A stretch of DNA of 64,000 nucleotides, taken from positions 2,228,290 through 2,292,289 of the forward strand of contig CM060342.1 in assembly GCA_030674155.1 (NCBI GenBank), in the 5' to 3' direction. The position numbers and the translations under genes were made by a program. The notes beneath the pieces were generated by a model. The model was not told the origin of the DNA and did not search any database. It saw only the letters and a list, made by a program, of their open reading frames with translations. This DNA is from Stramonita haemastoma (Eukaryota > Mollusca > Gastropoda > Neogastropoda > Muricidae). Positions 1-11,439 of this stretch are shown here, piece by piece; within the stretch, counting starts at the first letter, position 1, and each line of letters begins with the position of its first letter.

Positions 1-236
1 TGTTAGTGGTGGTGGTGGTGGTGATTGTTGTGGTTGTTTGTATTGTTGATGTTGTTGTTGTTCTCGTTGTTGTTGTTATTATAATTGTTGTTGTTGTTAG
101 TAGTAGTAGTTGCTGCTGCTGCTGCTGCTGTTGTTGTTGTTGTTGTTGTGTTGTTGTCATCATCATTATCATCATCATCATGATTATCATCATCATCATT
201 ATTACTGTTAGCAACATCATCATCATCAACATCATT
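1..236. repeat. GTT/GCT then ATC trinucleotide microsatellite
   Basis: Imperfect trinucleotide runs (GTT/GTG, then GCT, then ATC) fill the left edge. Open frames across it are homopolymeric Val/Cys/Ile and are artefacts of the repeat. From 237 to 576 there is a T run, a G run near 354-373 and no recognisable gene. Confidence 0.9.
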
Positions 237-576
237 TTTTTTTTTATCATTAACAAGTACCCAGCTCAGACAATTTTCCTAACACGCATACATGAACAAA
301 ACTTCCACAAGAGACAGAAAACTCACACAGCACAGACAGAGTGAAAAGGGAGAGGGGGGGGGGGGGGGGGGGGCGGGTGATGGTTCCGGGAATGGGGTGT
401 GGGTGGGGAGGGGTAGCGCACCCATTTTTTTTTCCAACACCACACTATTCTGTATTGTCTATTAGGAAGTTAGAAGATGCAGGAAGACGAGGACAGCAGA
501 AAGACTACAGAGAATTTCCTTTCTAGCTGCGATCTTTTACTGACTCACTCTCAGCATTTTATGGACCCCCATAAAG

Positions 577-877
577 GTAAAGGTGTCCCATAACCTAGGC
601 GGTCGTAGGGGAGCGAGGCATCAGAGACCTCAGCTTCTCTAGGGGCCAGCATATTGAGGATAGCGCCCATGTCCTCTCCCTCGCTGCTTTACCTTCCCTG
701 ACCCTGAAGAGGGCAGGTACCCATTGACAGCTGGGTGAACTGAGGGGGGGGGGGGGGACTGTACTGAAGGCCAAGGCGCGCAAACGGTCACCCATCCGAC
801 TGGTAACCACGCTCGATACTGCTTAACATTGGCTGGGGGAGAGAAAGCGCTCTGACCACTGAGCCATCCCGCCCCGT
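577..877 (-). mobile_element. SINE family B (tRNA-headed)
   Basis: On the minus strand the head carries a tRNA-like A box (TAGCTCAGTGGTCAGAGCG-type) and the element ends in a GTAAAGGTAAA-like tail near 577. The same roughly 290-bp sequence recurs near 5,852, 13,120, 40,907, 51,045 and 62,545, so it is a dispersed family. An internal G run lies near 743-756. Confidence 0.8.
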
Positions 878-927
878 TGGTTGGCATTTATTTAGTGCAG
901 GGTTCACAAGAAAGACCCAGCTGAACA

Positions 928-1430
928 CCAAATGGTGATTGTTGAAGACAAATAGTTTTTTTTTTGTTTTTGTTTTTTTAATTTATTTATTCAAAACCAA
1001 ATGGTGATTGCTGAAGACTAATAGTATTTTTTTTTTAATTAATTTTATTTATTTATTTATTTATTTATTCAAAACCAAATGGTGATTGCTGAAGACAAAT
1101 AGTATTTTTTTTATTTATTTATTTATTCAAAACCAAATGGTGATTGCTGAAGACAAATAGTATTTTTTTTATTTATTTATTTATTTATTCAAAACCAAAT
1201 GGTGATTGCTGAAGACTAATAGTATTTTATTTATTTATTTATTTATTTATTCAAAACCAAATGGTGATTGCTGAAGACAAATAGTATTTTATCTATTTAT
1301 TTATTTATTTATTTATTTATTCAAAACCAAATGGTGATTGCTGAAGACAAATAGTATTTTATTTATTTATTCAAAACCAAACGGTGATTGCTGAAGACTA
1401 ATAGTTTTTTTTTATTTTTTTATTTATCTA
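928..1430. repeat. Tandem repeat, about 60-70 bp unit, 8 copies
   Basis: A block reading CCAAATGGTGATTGCTGAAG plus AC(A/T)AATAGTATTTT is repeated about eight times. The units are separated by variable (ATTT)n runs, which cause the unit-length differences. It continues into an (ATTT)n tract up to about 1,490. Confidence 0.9.
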
Positions 1431-1494
1431 TTTCTCTATTTATTTATTTATCTATTTATTTATTTATTTATTTATTTATTTATTCATTTATTCA

Positions 1495-1826
1495 TATCGA
1501 GTATAAGGCAATAAGCACTCATGTGGGTTGTTGCTGTTTTTTACATCCAGCTCCCGTGTGTATGCAGTTTTGTCAATTTTGTCCTCTGTTCCCAATGGCC
1601 TACTCTTAAAAAAGCACAACAGGGCTTAACATGTGCGCAAGGTGTTCTGCGTGCGTTTGCACACGGGGTCTCGGTTTATGGTCTCATCTGAAGGACTTTT
1701 GGGGAGAGTTGGAGTCAGCACTGATGTTTACTTCAGGGGAAAAATCCTTTTGAAAGGGATTCGAACTCGGGTCGTCAGATTGCGAGCGCAATGTTCTTAC
1801 CACTAGGCTATCCCATCCCCTGGAAG
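1495..1826 (-). mobile_element. SINE family A (tRNA-headed), near full length
   Basis: The minus-strand head (near 1,820) reads GGATAGCCTAGTGGTAAGA with a B-box-like GGTTCGAA-type motif. The 3' end reads TGCTTATT..CTCGATAT followed by an A/T tail. It is the commonest SINE in the window, with further copies from 3.9 to 60.7 kb. Confidence 0.8.
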
Positions 1827-1973
1827 GACCACTGAAAAAAAAAAAAAAAAAGATAACGAGAGAGAAAAACCGAAACAGCAGGTGAAAGGAATCACATCGT
1901 CTGCCACTATTCAGGATTTTAGCAGTGGTATTTGTGCAGTGGCTGAGAAAGAGGTTATGATTGTCAGAGACAG

Positions 1974-1996
1974 GCACACACACACACACACACACA

Positions 1997-2044
<48 letters not shown>

Positions 2045-2072
2045 CACACACACTCACACACACACACACACA

Positions 2073-2142
<70 letters not shown>
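1974..2142. repeat. (AC)n with (ACGC)n microsatellite
   Basis: Dinucleotide AC with an internal CGCA run at about 1,996-2,042. His/Thr/Ala or Val/Cys open frames across it are repeat artefacts. Confidence 0.95.
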
Positions 2143-2143
<1 letters not shown>

Positions 2144-2408
2144 CAAGGTTAGGGTTAACGTTCACACTTTATTAAAGTTAAACTTTTCTCATGTCTAAGT
2201 TGGTTGGGTTTTTTATATATATATATATAAAATTTTTATATATGTATAAAGTATTATTACCTTTTCATGTACAAAAACATCCACCCACATGCTAACTCTT
2301 CAGTCTTTTCTTCTCCCACTCCTTCCACTCCCTTCTTCAACTTCTTCACTTTCCACTTTCCTCGTCTAATATCACTGAGTGTGAACAGACGTTAAATTGA
2401 AGACAACA

Positions 2409-2495
<87 letters not shown>
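2409..2495. repeat. (AC)n microsatellite
   Basis: Pure AC dinucleotide run. The flanks at 2,143-2,408 hold AT-rich unique sequence without a recognisable gene. Confidence 0.95.
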
Positions 2496-2689
2496 ACCAG
2501 TCTACTGTCATAAGTGTTTATACTCATTCACAAAAAGGGGTGGTGGGGGAAGGGGACTGGGCCCAAAACATTTTTTTTTTAAATTTAAGAGCATAATTAA
2601 AGACGGCCGACACTGTGATCATGGAATGAATTCCACATCATATGAACTAGAAAATGTAATACAGTCATTTATCTAACCACAGTTGTTCC

Positions 2690-2935
2690 ATTTGGGTTGA
2701 TGTGTGGGGTGGTTTACTCTACATCATTCTAGGCACTGGACCCCAGACGGCAAGAGAAAGAGAGGAAGACCAAGAACAACATGGAGGAGGACAGTGGAAT
2801 GTGAGATGGAAGAAGCCATGCAACACTCTTGGAGTTCATTGATCAGGCTGGCCCAGGATAGACAGAGGTGGAAAGTCTTTGTTGCTGCCCTACACACCAC
2901 TGGGTGTAAAGGATGATGATGATGATGATGATTCT
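2690..2935 (+). mobile_element. LINE 3' fragment (end of RT ORF) with (GAT)n tail
   Basis: The reading frame from 2,704 gives a product containing GKRKRGRPRTTWRRTVE, then a Trp/Arg-rich end with DRQRWKVFVAALH. This is the usual last part of a non-LTR retrotransposon reverse-transcriptase ORF. It stops at about 2,914 and is followed by a short GAT repeat, as expected of a 3' tail. The copy is heavily 5'-truncated. The clade cannot be assigned from this piece. Confidence 0.75.
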
Positions 2936-3032
2936 AGACACATAATTATGTGCAAGGATTTCCTGTCGGTATAGCCAGGGTTTCATCAGAGCTGCATTGG
3001 TTTCACTTCTTTTATCGTTGAATAATATCGTC

Positions 3033-3035
3033 TTT

Positions 3036-3098
<63 letters not shown>

Positions 3099-3110
3099 TT
3101 CATTTATTTA
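3033..3110. repeat. (TTTA)n microsatellite
   Basis: Tetranucleotide TTTA run. No gene is seen between 2,936 and 3,895 apart from simple repeats and ATC-rich sequence near 3,680-3,800. Confidence 0.9.
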
Positions 3111-3302
3111 TGTGTTCTTGAATATTTCAGAGGGTAATGTATATTTTTTCAGTCTTTTTAAGGAAGTCATTCACATATTCCACAGCATGATTTTGCTATG
3201 CGTGCACACTTTTCCTTGGTGTTATTATCTGCTTTATTACGTCCGATGTTCACCTACTACATTAGTCACAGAGTCATCGATACCATTTTCACCTGGCAAA
3301 TG

Positions 3303-3403
<101 letters not shown>

Positions 3404-3894
3404 CACAGGGGTATTTGTAATCTTTTCATTGTAGTATGTGTGTGTCCGTGTCTGTGTCTGTCTGTCTGTTTGTATGTGTGCGTGTGTACGTGTGTGTGTT
3501 GGTAACAGAGACAGAGAGAGCACTGAACACTAAAATGTTTTATTGTACATCGGCCTTGGGCCACTATACAAAACATGTTTGAGACAGGGGGAAGGTAAAC
3601 ATCATAGTGGAAAACATTTCCATCCATTCTACATTTCCACTTCTGCAAGTCCATAAAGTCAAACTCAGTGCCTTCTAGTTATCATCATCCCCATCATCAT
3701 CTTTATCATCTACATACCCACTGCCATCACATCTATATCAAAAGCTGCAGCAAGTATATCAACATTACCATCATTACTTTCATCATCTACGTCATCATCA
3801 TCAATATCACCCTAGACCAACAGAGAAGAGAGAGATAGAGAACATTGGGCTATTTATAATCTTTTATTTTTATTTATTTATTTATTTTATTCTT

Positions 3895-4135
3895 TTATAT
3901 TGAGGATAATGGAATAAGCACTCCTGTGCTTTTTTTTTCATCCAGTCCCCGTGTGTGTGCAGTTTTGAAAATATTATCTGTTCTCACCGGCACACTCTTA
4001 CGAAAAGCGGAACAGGATTTAACGTGTGCGCAAGATGTTCTGCGTGCGTTCGCACACGGGGTCTCGGTTTACAGTCTCATCCGAAAGACTTTTGGGGAGA
4101 GTGGAGTCAGCGCTGATGTTAACTCTTTTCGTGGT
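3895..4135 (-). mobile_element. SINE family A, head-truncated
   Basis: Matches the 1,495-1,826 copy through the CACACGGGG/TCTCGGTTTA and AAAGACTTTTGGGGAGAG blocks. It ends before the tRNA-like head at about 4,130. Confidence 0.75.
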
Positions 4136-4324
4136 AGCGGCATCGTTGATATTACACCTGTGGAACCATACCGGTGCTGATGAAGACAATGTTCCGCTGT
4201 TTATTCCATTTTTCGTTCTTTGCTTGTTTGCAGGGAAGGGGGAGTGGTTATTCACGTGTATGCAGGAGTTTGTTCATGGATGCTCAGTAATATTGTATAT
4301 AACGAAATATGTTGTAACATATGG

Positions 4325-4447
4325 CATGCTTGTATACATACATACATACATACTTTGGCCTACATACATTCACACATCATACAGACAGACAGACAGACAT
4401 ACAATACATACATCACACATACATACATACATACATACATACATACA

Positions 4448-4479
<32 letters not shown>

Positions 4480-4722
4480 CATATATACATATACATATAT
4501 ATACATACATGCATAGACATATACATACATACATACATACATACATACATACATACATACATACATACATACATACATACATACATACATACAATATACA
4601 TACATACATACATACATACATACATACATACATACATACATACATACATACATACATACATACGTGCGTGTGTGCATGCATGCATGTTAAATACATTCAT
4701 AGTATTCATACATACAAACATG

Positions 4723-4795
<73 letters not shown>

Positions 4796-4797
4796 AC

Positions 4798-4828
<31 letters not shown>

Positions 4829-4865
4829 CATACATACATTCATTCATTCATACATACATACAAAC
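4325..4865. repeat. (ATAC)n/(AC)n compound microsatellite
   Basis: Long ATAC tetranucleotide arrays with ATATAC interruptions, an AC run at about 4,727-4,793, and ATTC units near 4,840. Tyr/Ile/His/Thr and Met/Tyr/Val/Cys open frames here are repeat artefacts. Confidence 0.95.
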
Positions 4866-5094
4866 AAAATGTTATACTTATGTACGTACCGCTTACACAC
4901 TGTGCCATATAGCCTTATGGATACCACCAAAAAAAAACAACAACAGTTTGGTCGGCTGTTTTCCCTACAATAAAGCTTGCATGGGAGAATTCTTTGTTTA
5001 TCAAAGCTGTGTTTGCTGTCTTGTAGACACCCTTGATTGATGGGCCTTGAAACAATGATCTGTAGTGAATTTTGATTTGATTTTGATTTGATTT

Positions 5095-5432
5095 GATTCG
5101 TTTATATCGAGGATGATGGGATAAGCACTCTTACGCTTCTTTACATCCAGTTCCCGTGTGTATGCAGCTGTGTCAATCTTGTCATCTGTTCCCACCGGCA
5201 CACGATGGCCTACTCTTACGAAAAGCGGAACAGGATTTAACGTGTGCGCAAGATGTTCTGCTTGCGTTCGCACACGGGGCCTCGGTTTATAGTCTCATCC
5301 GAAAGACTTTGGGGGAAAGTGGAGTCAGCACTGATGTTAACTCCAGGAGAAAAATCTCCTCGACCGGACTCGAACCCGGGTCGTCAAATTGCCAGCGCAA
5401 TGTTCTGACCACTAGGCCATCCGTCCCCGTCC
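5095..5432 (-). mobile_element. SINE family A, full length
   Basis: Minus orientation. The head near 5,430 (GACGGATGGCCTAGTGGTCA) contains an A box, a B-box-like GGGTTCGAGTCC follows, and the 3' end is near 5,095 next to a GATTT-repeat tail. Confidence 0.82.
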
Positions 5433-5587
5433 TTTAAACTGTTCGGTTTATATCTACTAGATCTATGTAGCTGTGCTTGAAAAACGGAAAGGTTTGGTAT
5501 GTTGTTGTTGTTGTTGTTCCCCAGCTTAACACTCTGGGGGGTCACCCGGAATGTGTTCTCTGACTCACTAATCCCACCTGGGAATCA

Positions 5588-5681
5588 CTATGAGATTGAA
5601 ATTGCACACTGAATGAGAAGTTTGCGTGTATGACTGTTTTCAAATACCTCGCCATATAGGCAGCCATACTCCGACTTCAGA
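5588..5681. repeat. Dispersed repeat fragment
   Basis: About 90 bp (starting TGAGATTGAAATTGCACACT) recurs nearly unchanged at 54,388-54,479, so it belongs to an interspersed family. No coding content is seen. Confidence 0.7.
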
Positions 5682-5851
5682 TGATTTTTTCTCCTTTAAA
5701 GGAGAGTGCAAGTTGTTCTGTTAAGAGCTTGTCATGGCTGAAGGCAATCTCAACACAACATTTTACATCACAACATTTTAGTGTAGGCCTTGGCAATGAG
5801 CTGACATCAATAACTGACACAGCTTTCGGCCTGAGCCAGAAAGGTTTGGTA

Positions 5852-6146
5852 TAAAAGGTAAAGGTGTCCATAACATATGTGGTCGTAGGGGACCAAGGCA
5901 TCAGAGACCTCAGCTTCTCTAGAGGCCAGCATATTGAGGGCGGCGCCCATCTCCTCACCCTCGCTGCTTTACCTTCCCTGACCCTAAAGAGGGTAGGTAC
6001 CTATTTACAGCTGTGTGAACTGAGGGACTGTTCTGAAACCAAGGCGCGTAAACGGTCACCCGTCCACTTGGTAACCACGCTCGATGCTGCTTAATTAACC
6101 TTAGCTTGGGGAAAGCGAGTGCTCTGATCACTGAGCTACCCCGTTT
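5852..6146 (-). mobile_element. SINE family B
   Basis: The same element as 577-877, with its head near 6,140 (GGGTAGCTCAGTGATCAGAG) and AAAGGTAAAGG tail near 5,856. Confidence 0.8.
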
Positions 6147-6276
6147 AGTATATGACGATCGGTTTTGTAATTTTGCAAGCAACATTATCAAATCAACGAT
6201 CTTGCCGTTTTTATGGTTTGATCTACACGACAAACGACCTAGATCTAGTTACCGGACAGTGTTATGTTATAGGCGT

Positions 6277-7330
6277 TTATGCATCGATCTTTACATAAAT
6301 TTTCTCAGCTTGTCCAAAAGAATCGAATGTGTTTACAATCCATGAATTGGGCTGTCTACTATATTTTACAGGGATATAATTATGCCTAATATCCTCTAAC
6401 ACTGGACAGCATAACAAAATGTACTTCATCATCAGGAGTTTGTTTACAATATGGGCATAGTAGCCTGAGGTCATCAACATCATATTCTATGTATCTGAAT
6501 TTGTGAACATTTATATCTGATACACCAAGTCTAAACTTAGACATAATTCTTTTCAAATGACTGTCCATATCACTCTTCAGATACGTTTGACATCATGTGA
6601 ACTTATAAATTGTCTATACATTTGATATCTTTCACTGGTTTGTATGTGATCATTCCATTGCTGCCATCGACAGTCAATCAATCTTTGCCTGAAAGCGTTT
6701 ATAAATTCTCTACAATTTCCAACACCTTGATTAAGCTAAACAAATCCAAAACCGAGTTCACATAAACAGGTGCGTATTTGTGTAGCCCAGTTGTTTTTCC
6801 CTTTGACGTCTAGCTCATAAAGCATCTTGTAAGATTTAAAAGGAAACCTGTTCTCATCCATATGTAGAATCTTAATCCAGTATCTAATACATCTTACAGC
6901 AGTATTAACAGGAAGAGGATATCTGTTAGTTTCACTATACACAAGGTCATTGGGTGTACATCTATCTAAGCCTAAAAACTACTTTAAAGCAGAGATGCAT
7001 TGATTCACAGTGTGTTACAGCTGCATCCAAGCCCCAAATTTCTGCACCATATAACAATGAGTATTAGGGCATCAAATATCCTAATCAGCAAATCAAAAGA
7101 AATATGAATCGATAATTGCAATTTTTTCAAAACTAGTAACAAGCTACGTTTACCTCGATTTGCCAGATCTTTACATACAGTTGTGAAACTAAGCTTTGTA
7201 GAAAAACAAATTCCTAAGTATTTATATACATTAATCACAGGCATGACTTTTCCATTGTACAACCATTTTTCATGAGCAGCCAAATAACAACCACCTTTTC
7301 TAAATACAACGATATTGCTCTTATTCAGAT
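6277..7330 (-). mobile_element. Degenerate LINE reverse-transcriptase C-terminal region
   Basis: Minus-strand translation gives, in order, a segment with VYKYLGICFSTKLSF (about 7,283-7,005), one with YPLPVNTAVRCIRYW and GKNNWATQIRTCLCELGFGF (about 6,942-6,736), and one with MSKFRLGVSDINVHKFRY and a CPYC..H zinc-knuckle-like pattern (about 6,568-6,386). The pieces follow the order of a non-LTR retrotransposon ORF2 end, but stops and frame changes separate them. It is a dead copy. Confidence 0.75.
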
Positions 7331-7382
7331 TAACCTTAAGATCAAGTGCTGATGCAGCGCTGCTCAGGCTATTTTACTGCTT

Positions 7383-7383
<1 letters not shown>

Positions 7384-7428
<45 letters not shown>

Positions 7429-7457
7429 TAGAGAGAGAGAGAGAGGAGAGAGAGAGT
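7384..7457. repeat. (GA)n microsatellite
   Basis: Interrupted GA dinucleotide run. Confidence 0.9.
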
Positions 7458-7592
7458 TGCGTGCGTGGCAAATACGTGCAGTTGTGTGCATGTAAGTGCG
7501 GAGTGAGAGGTAAATTTGAAAAATGTTATTATTTAAACAAATTTATCTGAACTTGTCATTTCCCCTTGTCTACAGGCTGTAATGCTGAATGG

Positions 7593-7600
<8 letters not shown>

Positions 7601-7661
<61 letters not shown>
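7601..7661. repeat. (CT)n microsatellite
   Basis: Pure CT run immediately upstream of a truncated family A SINE. Confidence 0.95.
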
Positions 7662-7665
<4 letters not shown>

Positions 7666-7880
7666 GGATGAGACTTAAACCGAGGCCCCGTGTGCGAACG
7701 CACGCAGAACATCTTGCGCACACGTTAAATCCTGTTCCGCTTTTCGTAAGAGTAGGCCATCGTGTGCCGGTGGGAACAGATGACATTTACAAAACTGCAT
7801 ACACACGGGACTGGATGTAGAAAAGCACAGGAGTGCTTATTCCATTATCCTCGATATAAAAGAATAAATCAAATCAAATC
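7662..7880 (+). mobile_element. SINE family A, 5'-truncated
   Basis: Starts at CGGATGAGACTTAAACCGAG and runs through GTGCCGGTGGGAACAG to a TCGATATAAAAGAATAAATC tail with AATCA repeats. The tRNA-like head is absent. From 7,881 to about 8,550 there is AT-rich unique sequence without a recognised gene. Confidence 0.78.
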
Positions 7881-8636
7881 AAATCCTCCTTCTCCTCCTC
7901 ACAACATGCAGTTTCTACTTCTTAAAGTGCTCTGTGGTTACATCAGTTCCATATAATATGATAATTACATGATTATACAGAATGCTTTTTCTGGGTTTTC
8001 CCCGTTTTCTTTGTTATGAACTTCCTTCAAACAATTCGTCAATGTTAGACTAGGCCTAGTGCAGACTCAATGTTTAAAAAAAAAAATAATAATTTTTTAA
8101 AAAGTGTCGTTCTTATTCCATCACCTTCTGAAAATAAGATTGATACAATTCAGTTTTTAAGCTCCCCACAAACAAACGACAGGACTACTACTCCTGACCT
8201 GCTATGACAAAATTAATGCTCCACCTTCCGAGTGTCACACTCTGAGTGACGTCTTTTTCCACGCTACGTGACGAAATTTTCAAATGACGAAATGGATACA
8301 TCAGTTCTTTCATGAAGAATTCTGTCTGCCTGTCTTCTTGTTCGTGACAACGTTCCAAGTATGTTTAAATTAAGAAGGTAGAAATAAGAGCCCATCGTGC
8401 TAGGAAATAGATTTAGTGCATTCTTCCTTTAGCTCGCAATACGATGTAACAAACGTGAGAGAGAACATATGCAAAGGTCTCCACCAAAAAAAAAGCCAGA
8501 GTTCAGAGAGTAGTCATTGGTGCATTAGAATGTCTATGGTCGCAACTAGTCCACACTGCATGAAAGTCTACTCTCCCAGGAGCAAGGTCACACTTCTACA
8601 CTTGTCAGCAGTGCCTCCAACGCTTTCCTCCATAAG

Positions 8637-10670
8637 ATGTGTTCTGTGTCTGGTGCTGGTGACTGCTCTAGTTTCTCCAATTGCACTGTGTTTTGTGGGA
8701 ATAAGATGGTGTATGAGTCTACTGTCAAAAAGAAAGGACTGGTCTCGGGCATTGTGCCCAACTATTTTTCATCATTTATTTCAGATTTGTATTCCCACTA
8801 CACACCAAAACTAAACGAGAGCCGAGAGTTCACTGTGTTCCTTACACACCTTGAAAAGCTTGCTCTCGAAGCTGCAAGTGTGCTGGAAATTGGTTCGGTT
8901 GTTACACAAAGAACTACACATACTGTACAAAAACTCCAACGCCTTTATCTGTCGTCTAAAAGCAAGCAGCCTGCCAAGGGACTTGATACAAATGCTGTAT
9001 TTGGTCACGCTCTGCTATCAAATCAAGTCGTTCTACCTCATCGGAGCGTTGAGCATGTTGCAGGTAATGAGCATAAGACAAGTGTGCCCATGGCTTTCAT
9101 CTGTTTGCAAAGACCAACTCTGCACTTCTCCTACAAGATAGAAGATTGTTTGAATACGGATGAAGCTGTCAGTTCAGATGGAAAGTGCATTCCAACAACA
9201 GTTCTAGGTTCAGATATCATCATTGTTTCTGTGTCAAGTCAGTTCCATGTGCCTTTGGCTGATAACGTCAGTATTCTGTTCCATCACAGAGTAGTTCACT
9301 ATCAGGATGTGTCAGCCTATCAGTGCGTGTACTGGGATACTTCGGCGCACAGATGGCTAGGCCAGGGGTGCCAAGCCATGCAGTCTAACCTGACCCACAC
9401 GCTGTGTCAGTGCCAGCATCTGTCCAGCTTTGCCATCATCGTCCAGCTGGTCAGCAGCACCAGCAGTGTGGGGCAAAGCGTTCTCACATACGTCTTTCTC
9501 CCCATCTCCATCCTAGGGCTGTGTTTGTCCATAGCCACTTTCGCCTTCTTCAAGAATCTCCAGACCACGCGCAATACCGTGCATATCCACATGTTGTCCT
9601 GCCTGCTGATCAGTCAGCTGCTATTCATCATCGGCAGTCGGTTGACGCAGATCGACGGTTTATGTCAGTTCATCGCCATCGCCATGCACTACACTTTCCT
9701 GTGCACGTTTTTTTGGATGCTGATAGAGGGCGTTTTTATCTACAGGAAGCTGTTGCAGCCCCTAAAAACACTGGACAAGCCTCTGACTAAGAGTTTCAAT
9801 GTCAGCTTCACCTTCGTTGGCTTCGCGTATGGTCTCCCCATCATTATCGTGGTCACTTCTGTAGCTGTCCGCTTCAATGACTACCATTCACACATGTACT
9901 GTTGGCTGAATACCAACAACGGCCTGATATGGAGTTTTGTGGGACCAGCCCTCGTAGTGATCGCCTTGAACTCTTTAATCTTATCTCTGTCCATTTATGT
10001 CATGTGTAGCCACTCAAAACAATCCCATGCAATGCAGTCCCGAAGTTTTCATGCCAAATTGACAGTGTGGACGAAAGGTGTTGTCTTGCTTCTTTTTCTT
10101 CTAGGGATTCCTTACGTAGTCGGAGTTTTCCATCTGGACCAGTACTCCGCCTTCTTTTCTTACATATTTATTTATTTGAATGCGTGTCAAGGAGGTTTTG
10201 TTTTTGTGTTGCACTGTCTTTTGGATGACAAAGTTGTTAAAGAGTACCTACGATTCCTTGGTAGTTTAGGAGACAAGTTTAACAGGCCCATGCCCTTTGG
10301 CTTTAATAAAACCTATTTAGCTTTGGCGACAGGTGACAGTGCAGAGCATCGCAAGGTGGACATCTTAGATCACCTCATGGCAGGCTGGCAACCAATTGTG
10401 TTTAAGTTACCAGATTATTTTCGCAGAAAGAATAAAAAGAAGGAAAAGCAATCTTCACACAAAAACCTATTTTTGACGGTGTTAGATGCCCAATCAGGTT
10501 TTCCACAATCAAAAGGACCGTGGTACCGAGGTATATTTGAGGATTCTTTAGAAGATATCCCAAGCACAGATAACATTTTTCATTATCAAGAAGAAGAAGA
10601 TCCAAATCTTGTTGTTGATGAAAACCAAGAAAAAAACCCCAGAAACTTCCAAACCAATGGGATTTACTGA
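8637..10670 (+). CDS. Adhesion G-protein-coupled receptor, 3' part (GAIN/GPS + 7TM), 5' partial
   Basis: This is a class B2 (adhesion) GPCR expected at the plasma membrane. The 677-aa frame begins with about 229 residues that look like the C-terminal part of a GAIN domain. The GPS follows: Cys230 and Trp, then GC, then CQCQHLSSF. The cleavage dipeptide is His261-Leu262/Ser263 (HL/S), so self-cleavage is chemically possible and SSFAIIVQL would be the tethered agonist. Seven hydrophobic segments span about residues 280-525, including the family-typical HYTFLCTFFWMLIEG in TM3. A Lys-rich cytoplasmic tail follows. The first Met is only an ORF start: the same frame stays open back to a stop at 8,547-8,549, and a pyrimidine-rich AG at about 8,607-8,608 could be the acceptor, so ectodomain exons should lie upstream. 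The seven-helix region has no introns. The frame closes at 10,670, but another open frame overlaps its end (10,609-11,439). Ligand and subfamily are unknown. Confidence 0.9.
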   Translation: MCSVSGAGDCSSFSNCTVFCGNKMVYESTVKKKGLVSGIVPNYFSSFISDLYSHYTPKLNESREFTVFLTHLEKLALEAASVLEIGSVVTQRTTHTVQKLQRLYLSSKSKQPAKGLDTNAVFGHALLSNQVVLPHRSVEHVAGNEHKTSVPMAFICLQRPTLHFSYKIEDCLNTDEAVSSDGKCIPTTVLGSDIIIVSVSSQFHVPLADNVSILFHHRVVHYQDVSAYQCVYWDTSAHRWLGQGCQAMQSNLTHTLCQCQHLSSFAIIVQLVSSTSSVGQSVLTYVFLPISILGLCLSIATFAFFKNLQTTRNTVHIHMLSCLLISQLLFIIGSRLTQIDGLCQFIAIAMHYTFLCTFFWMLIEGVFIYRKLLQPLKTLDKPLTKSFNVSFTFVGFAYGLPIIIVVTSVAVRFNDYHSHMYCWLNTNNGLIWSFVGPALVVIALNSLILSLSIYVMCSHSKQSHAMQSRSFHAKLTVWTKGVVLLLFLLGIPYVVGVFHLDQYSAFFSYIFIYLNACQGGFVFVLHCLLDDKVVKEYLRFLGSLGDKFNRPMPFGFNKTYLALATGDSAEHRKVDILDHLMAGWQPIVFKLPDYFRRKNKKKEKQSSHKNLFLTVLDAQSGFPQSKGPWYRGIFEDSLEDIPSTDNIFHYQEEEDPNLVVDENQEKNPRNFQTNGIY

Positions 10671-11439
10671 AAAATCAAAGATGACCTTGAGAAAGGTTTC
10701 GTTATCTATTTGGGGTAAACGCACCTCATCTGAGGCACCCACTTCAAAGAAGGGAAGTGGGTTACAAAGCCTACCGAAAAAGGAAGCAGCTGCATCTGCA
10801 CCCAAAAACGTAGATGACTTGATGCCTGCACAAGAAGTAAGAGAAAATGTATCGGCAGTACACGAAGTTGATAATCTGATTTCTGAGCAAAAGAAGGGAA
10901 ATACCATAGACCCTAATCAAGAACAGAACACTGCAACTCTTGCACAACAAGGGCCAAACACTGTAGCTCCAATACAACAAGGGGCAAATACCGTGACACC
11001 TGTACAAAAAGGGGCAAATACCGTGACACCTGTACAAAAAGGGGCAAATACCGTGACGCCTGTACAAAAAGGGGCAAACACCGTGACACCTGTAGAAAAA
11101 GGGGCAAATACCGTGACACCTGTACAAAAAGGGGGAAACACTGTGACACCTGTACAAAAAGGGGGAAACACTGTGACACCTGTACAAAAAGGGGGAAACA
11201 CTGTGACACCTGTACAAAAAGGGGGAAACACTGTGACACCTGTACAGGAAGGGCCAAATACTGTAGCCTCTGTAAAAGGAGGAGTAAATTCTGCAGCCTC
11301 TGAAAAAGGAGGAGTAAAAACTGTAGCCTCTGTAAAGAAGCATGTAATAAATGCTGTAACCTCTGTAAAAGAAGGAGTAAATACTGTAGCCTCTGTTAAA
11401 GGAGGAGTAAATACTGTGGCCTCCCTAAAGAAGCAATAA
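10609..11439 (+). other. Overlapping +1 open frame: Lys-rich segment plus 10-aa repeats (possible GPCR tail or 3'UTR)
   Basis: This frame overlaps the last 62 bases of the receptor frame and stays open for 276 codons. Its first 100 residues are charged and non-repetitive (for example KSKMTLRKVSLSIWGKR), unlike a chance frame. About ten decapeptides of the form GANTVTPVQK follow, then variants (GVNTVASVK). It stops at 11,437-11,439. Relative to the receptor frame it is +1, and an A7 run (10,630-10,636) lies inside the overlap. One base fewer there would fuse receptor and tail. It could be a genuine cytoplasmic tail hidden by a consensus error, or a 3'UTR minisatellite whose 30-bp unit happens to stay open. 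Confidence 0.45.

Noticed and set aside
2704..2916. Stand-alone 70-aa gene
   Set aside because: The sequence is the standard C-terminus of a LINE reverse transcriptase followed by a (GAT)n tail.
8416..8814. 132-codon frame overlapping the GPCR start
   Set aside because: It overlaps the conserved receptor frame in another phase and has no recognisable domain; probably a shadow.
10625..10640. Programmed -1 frameshift at A AAA AAC in the GPCR tail
   Set aside because: The heptamer is in the right register, but a -1 slip leads to a frame other than the open tail frame, which needs +1.
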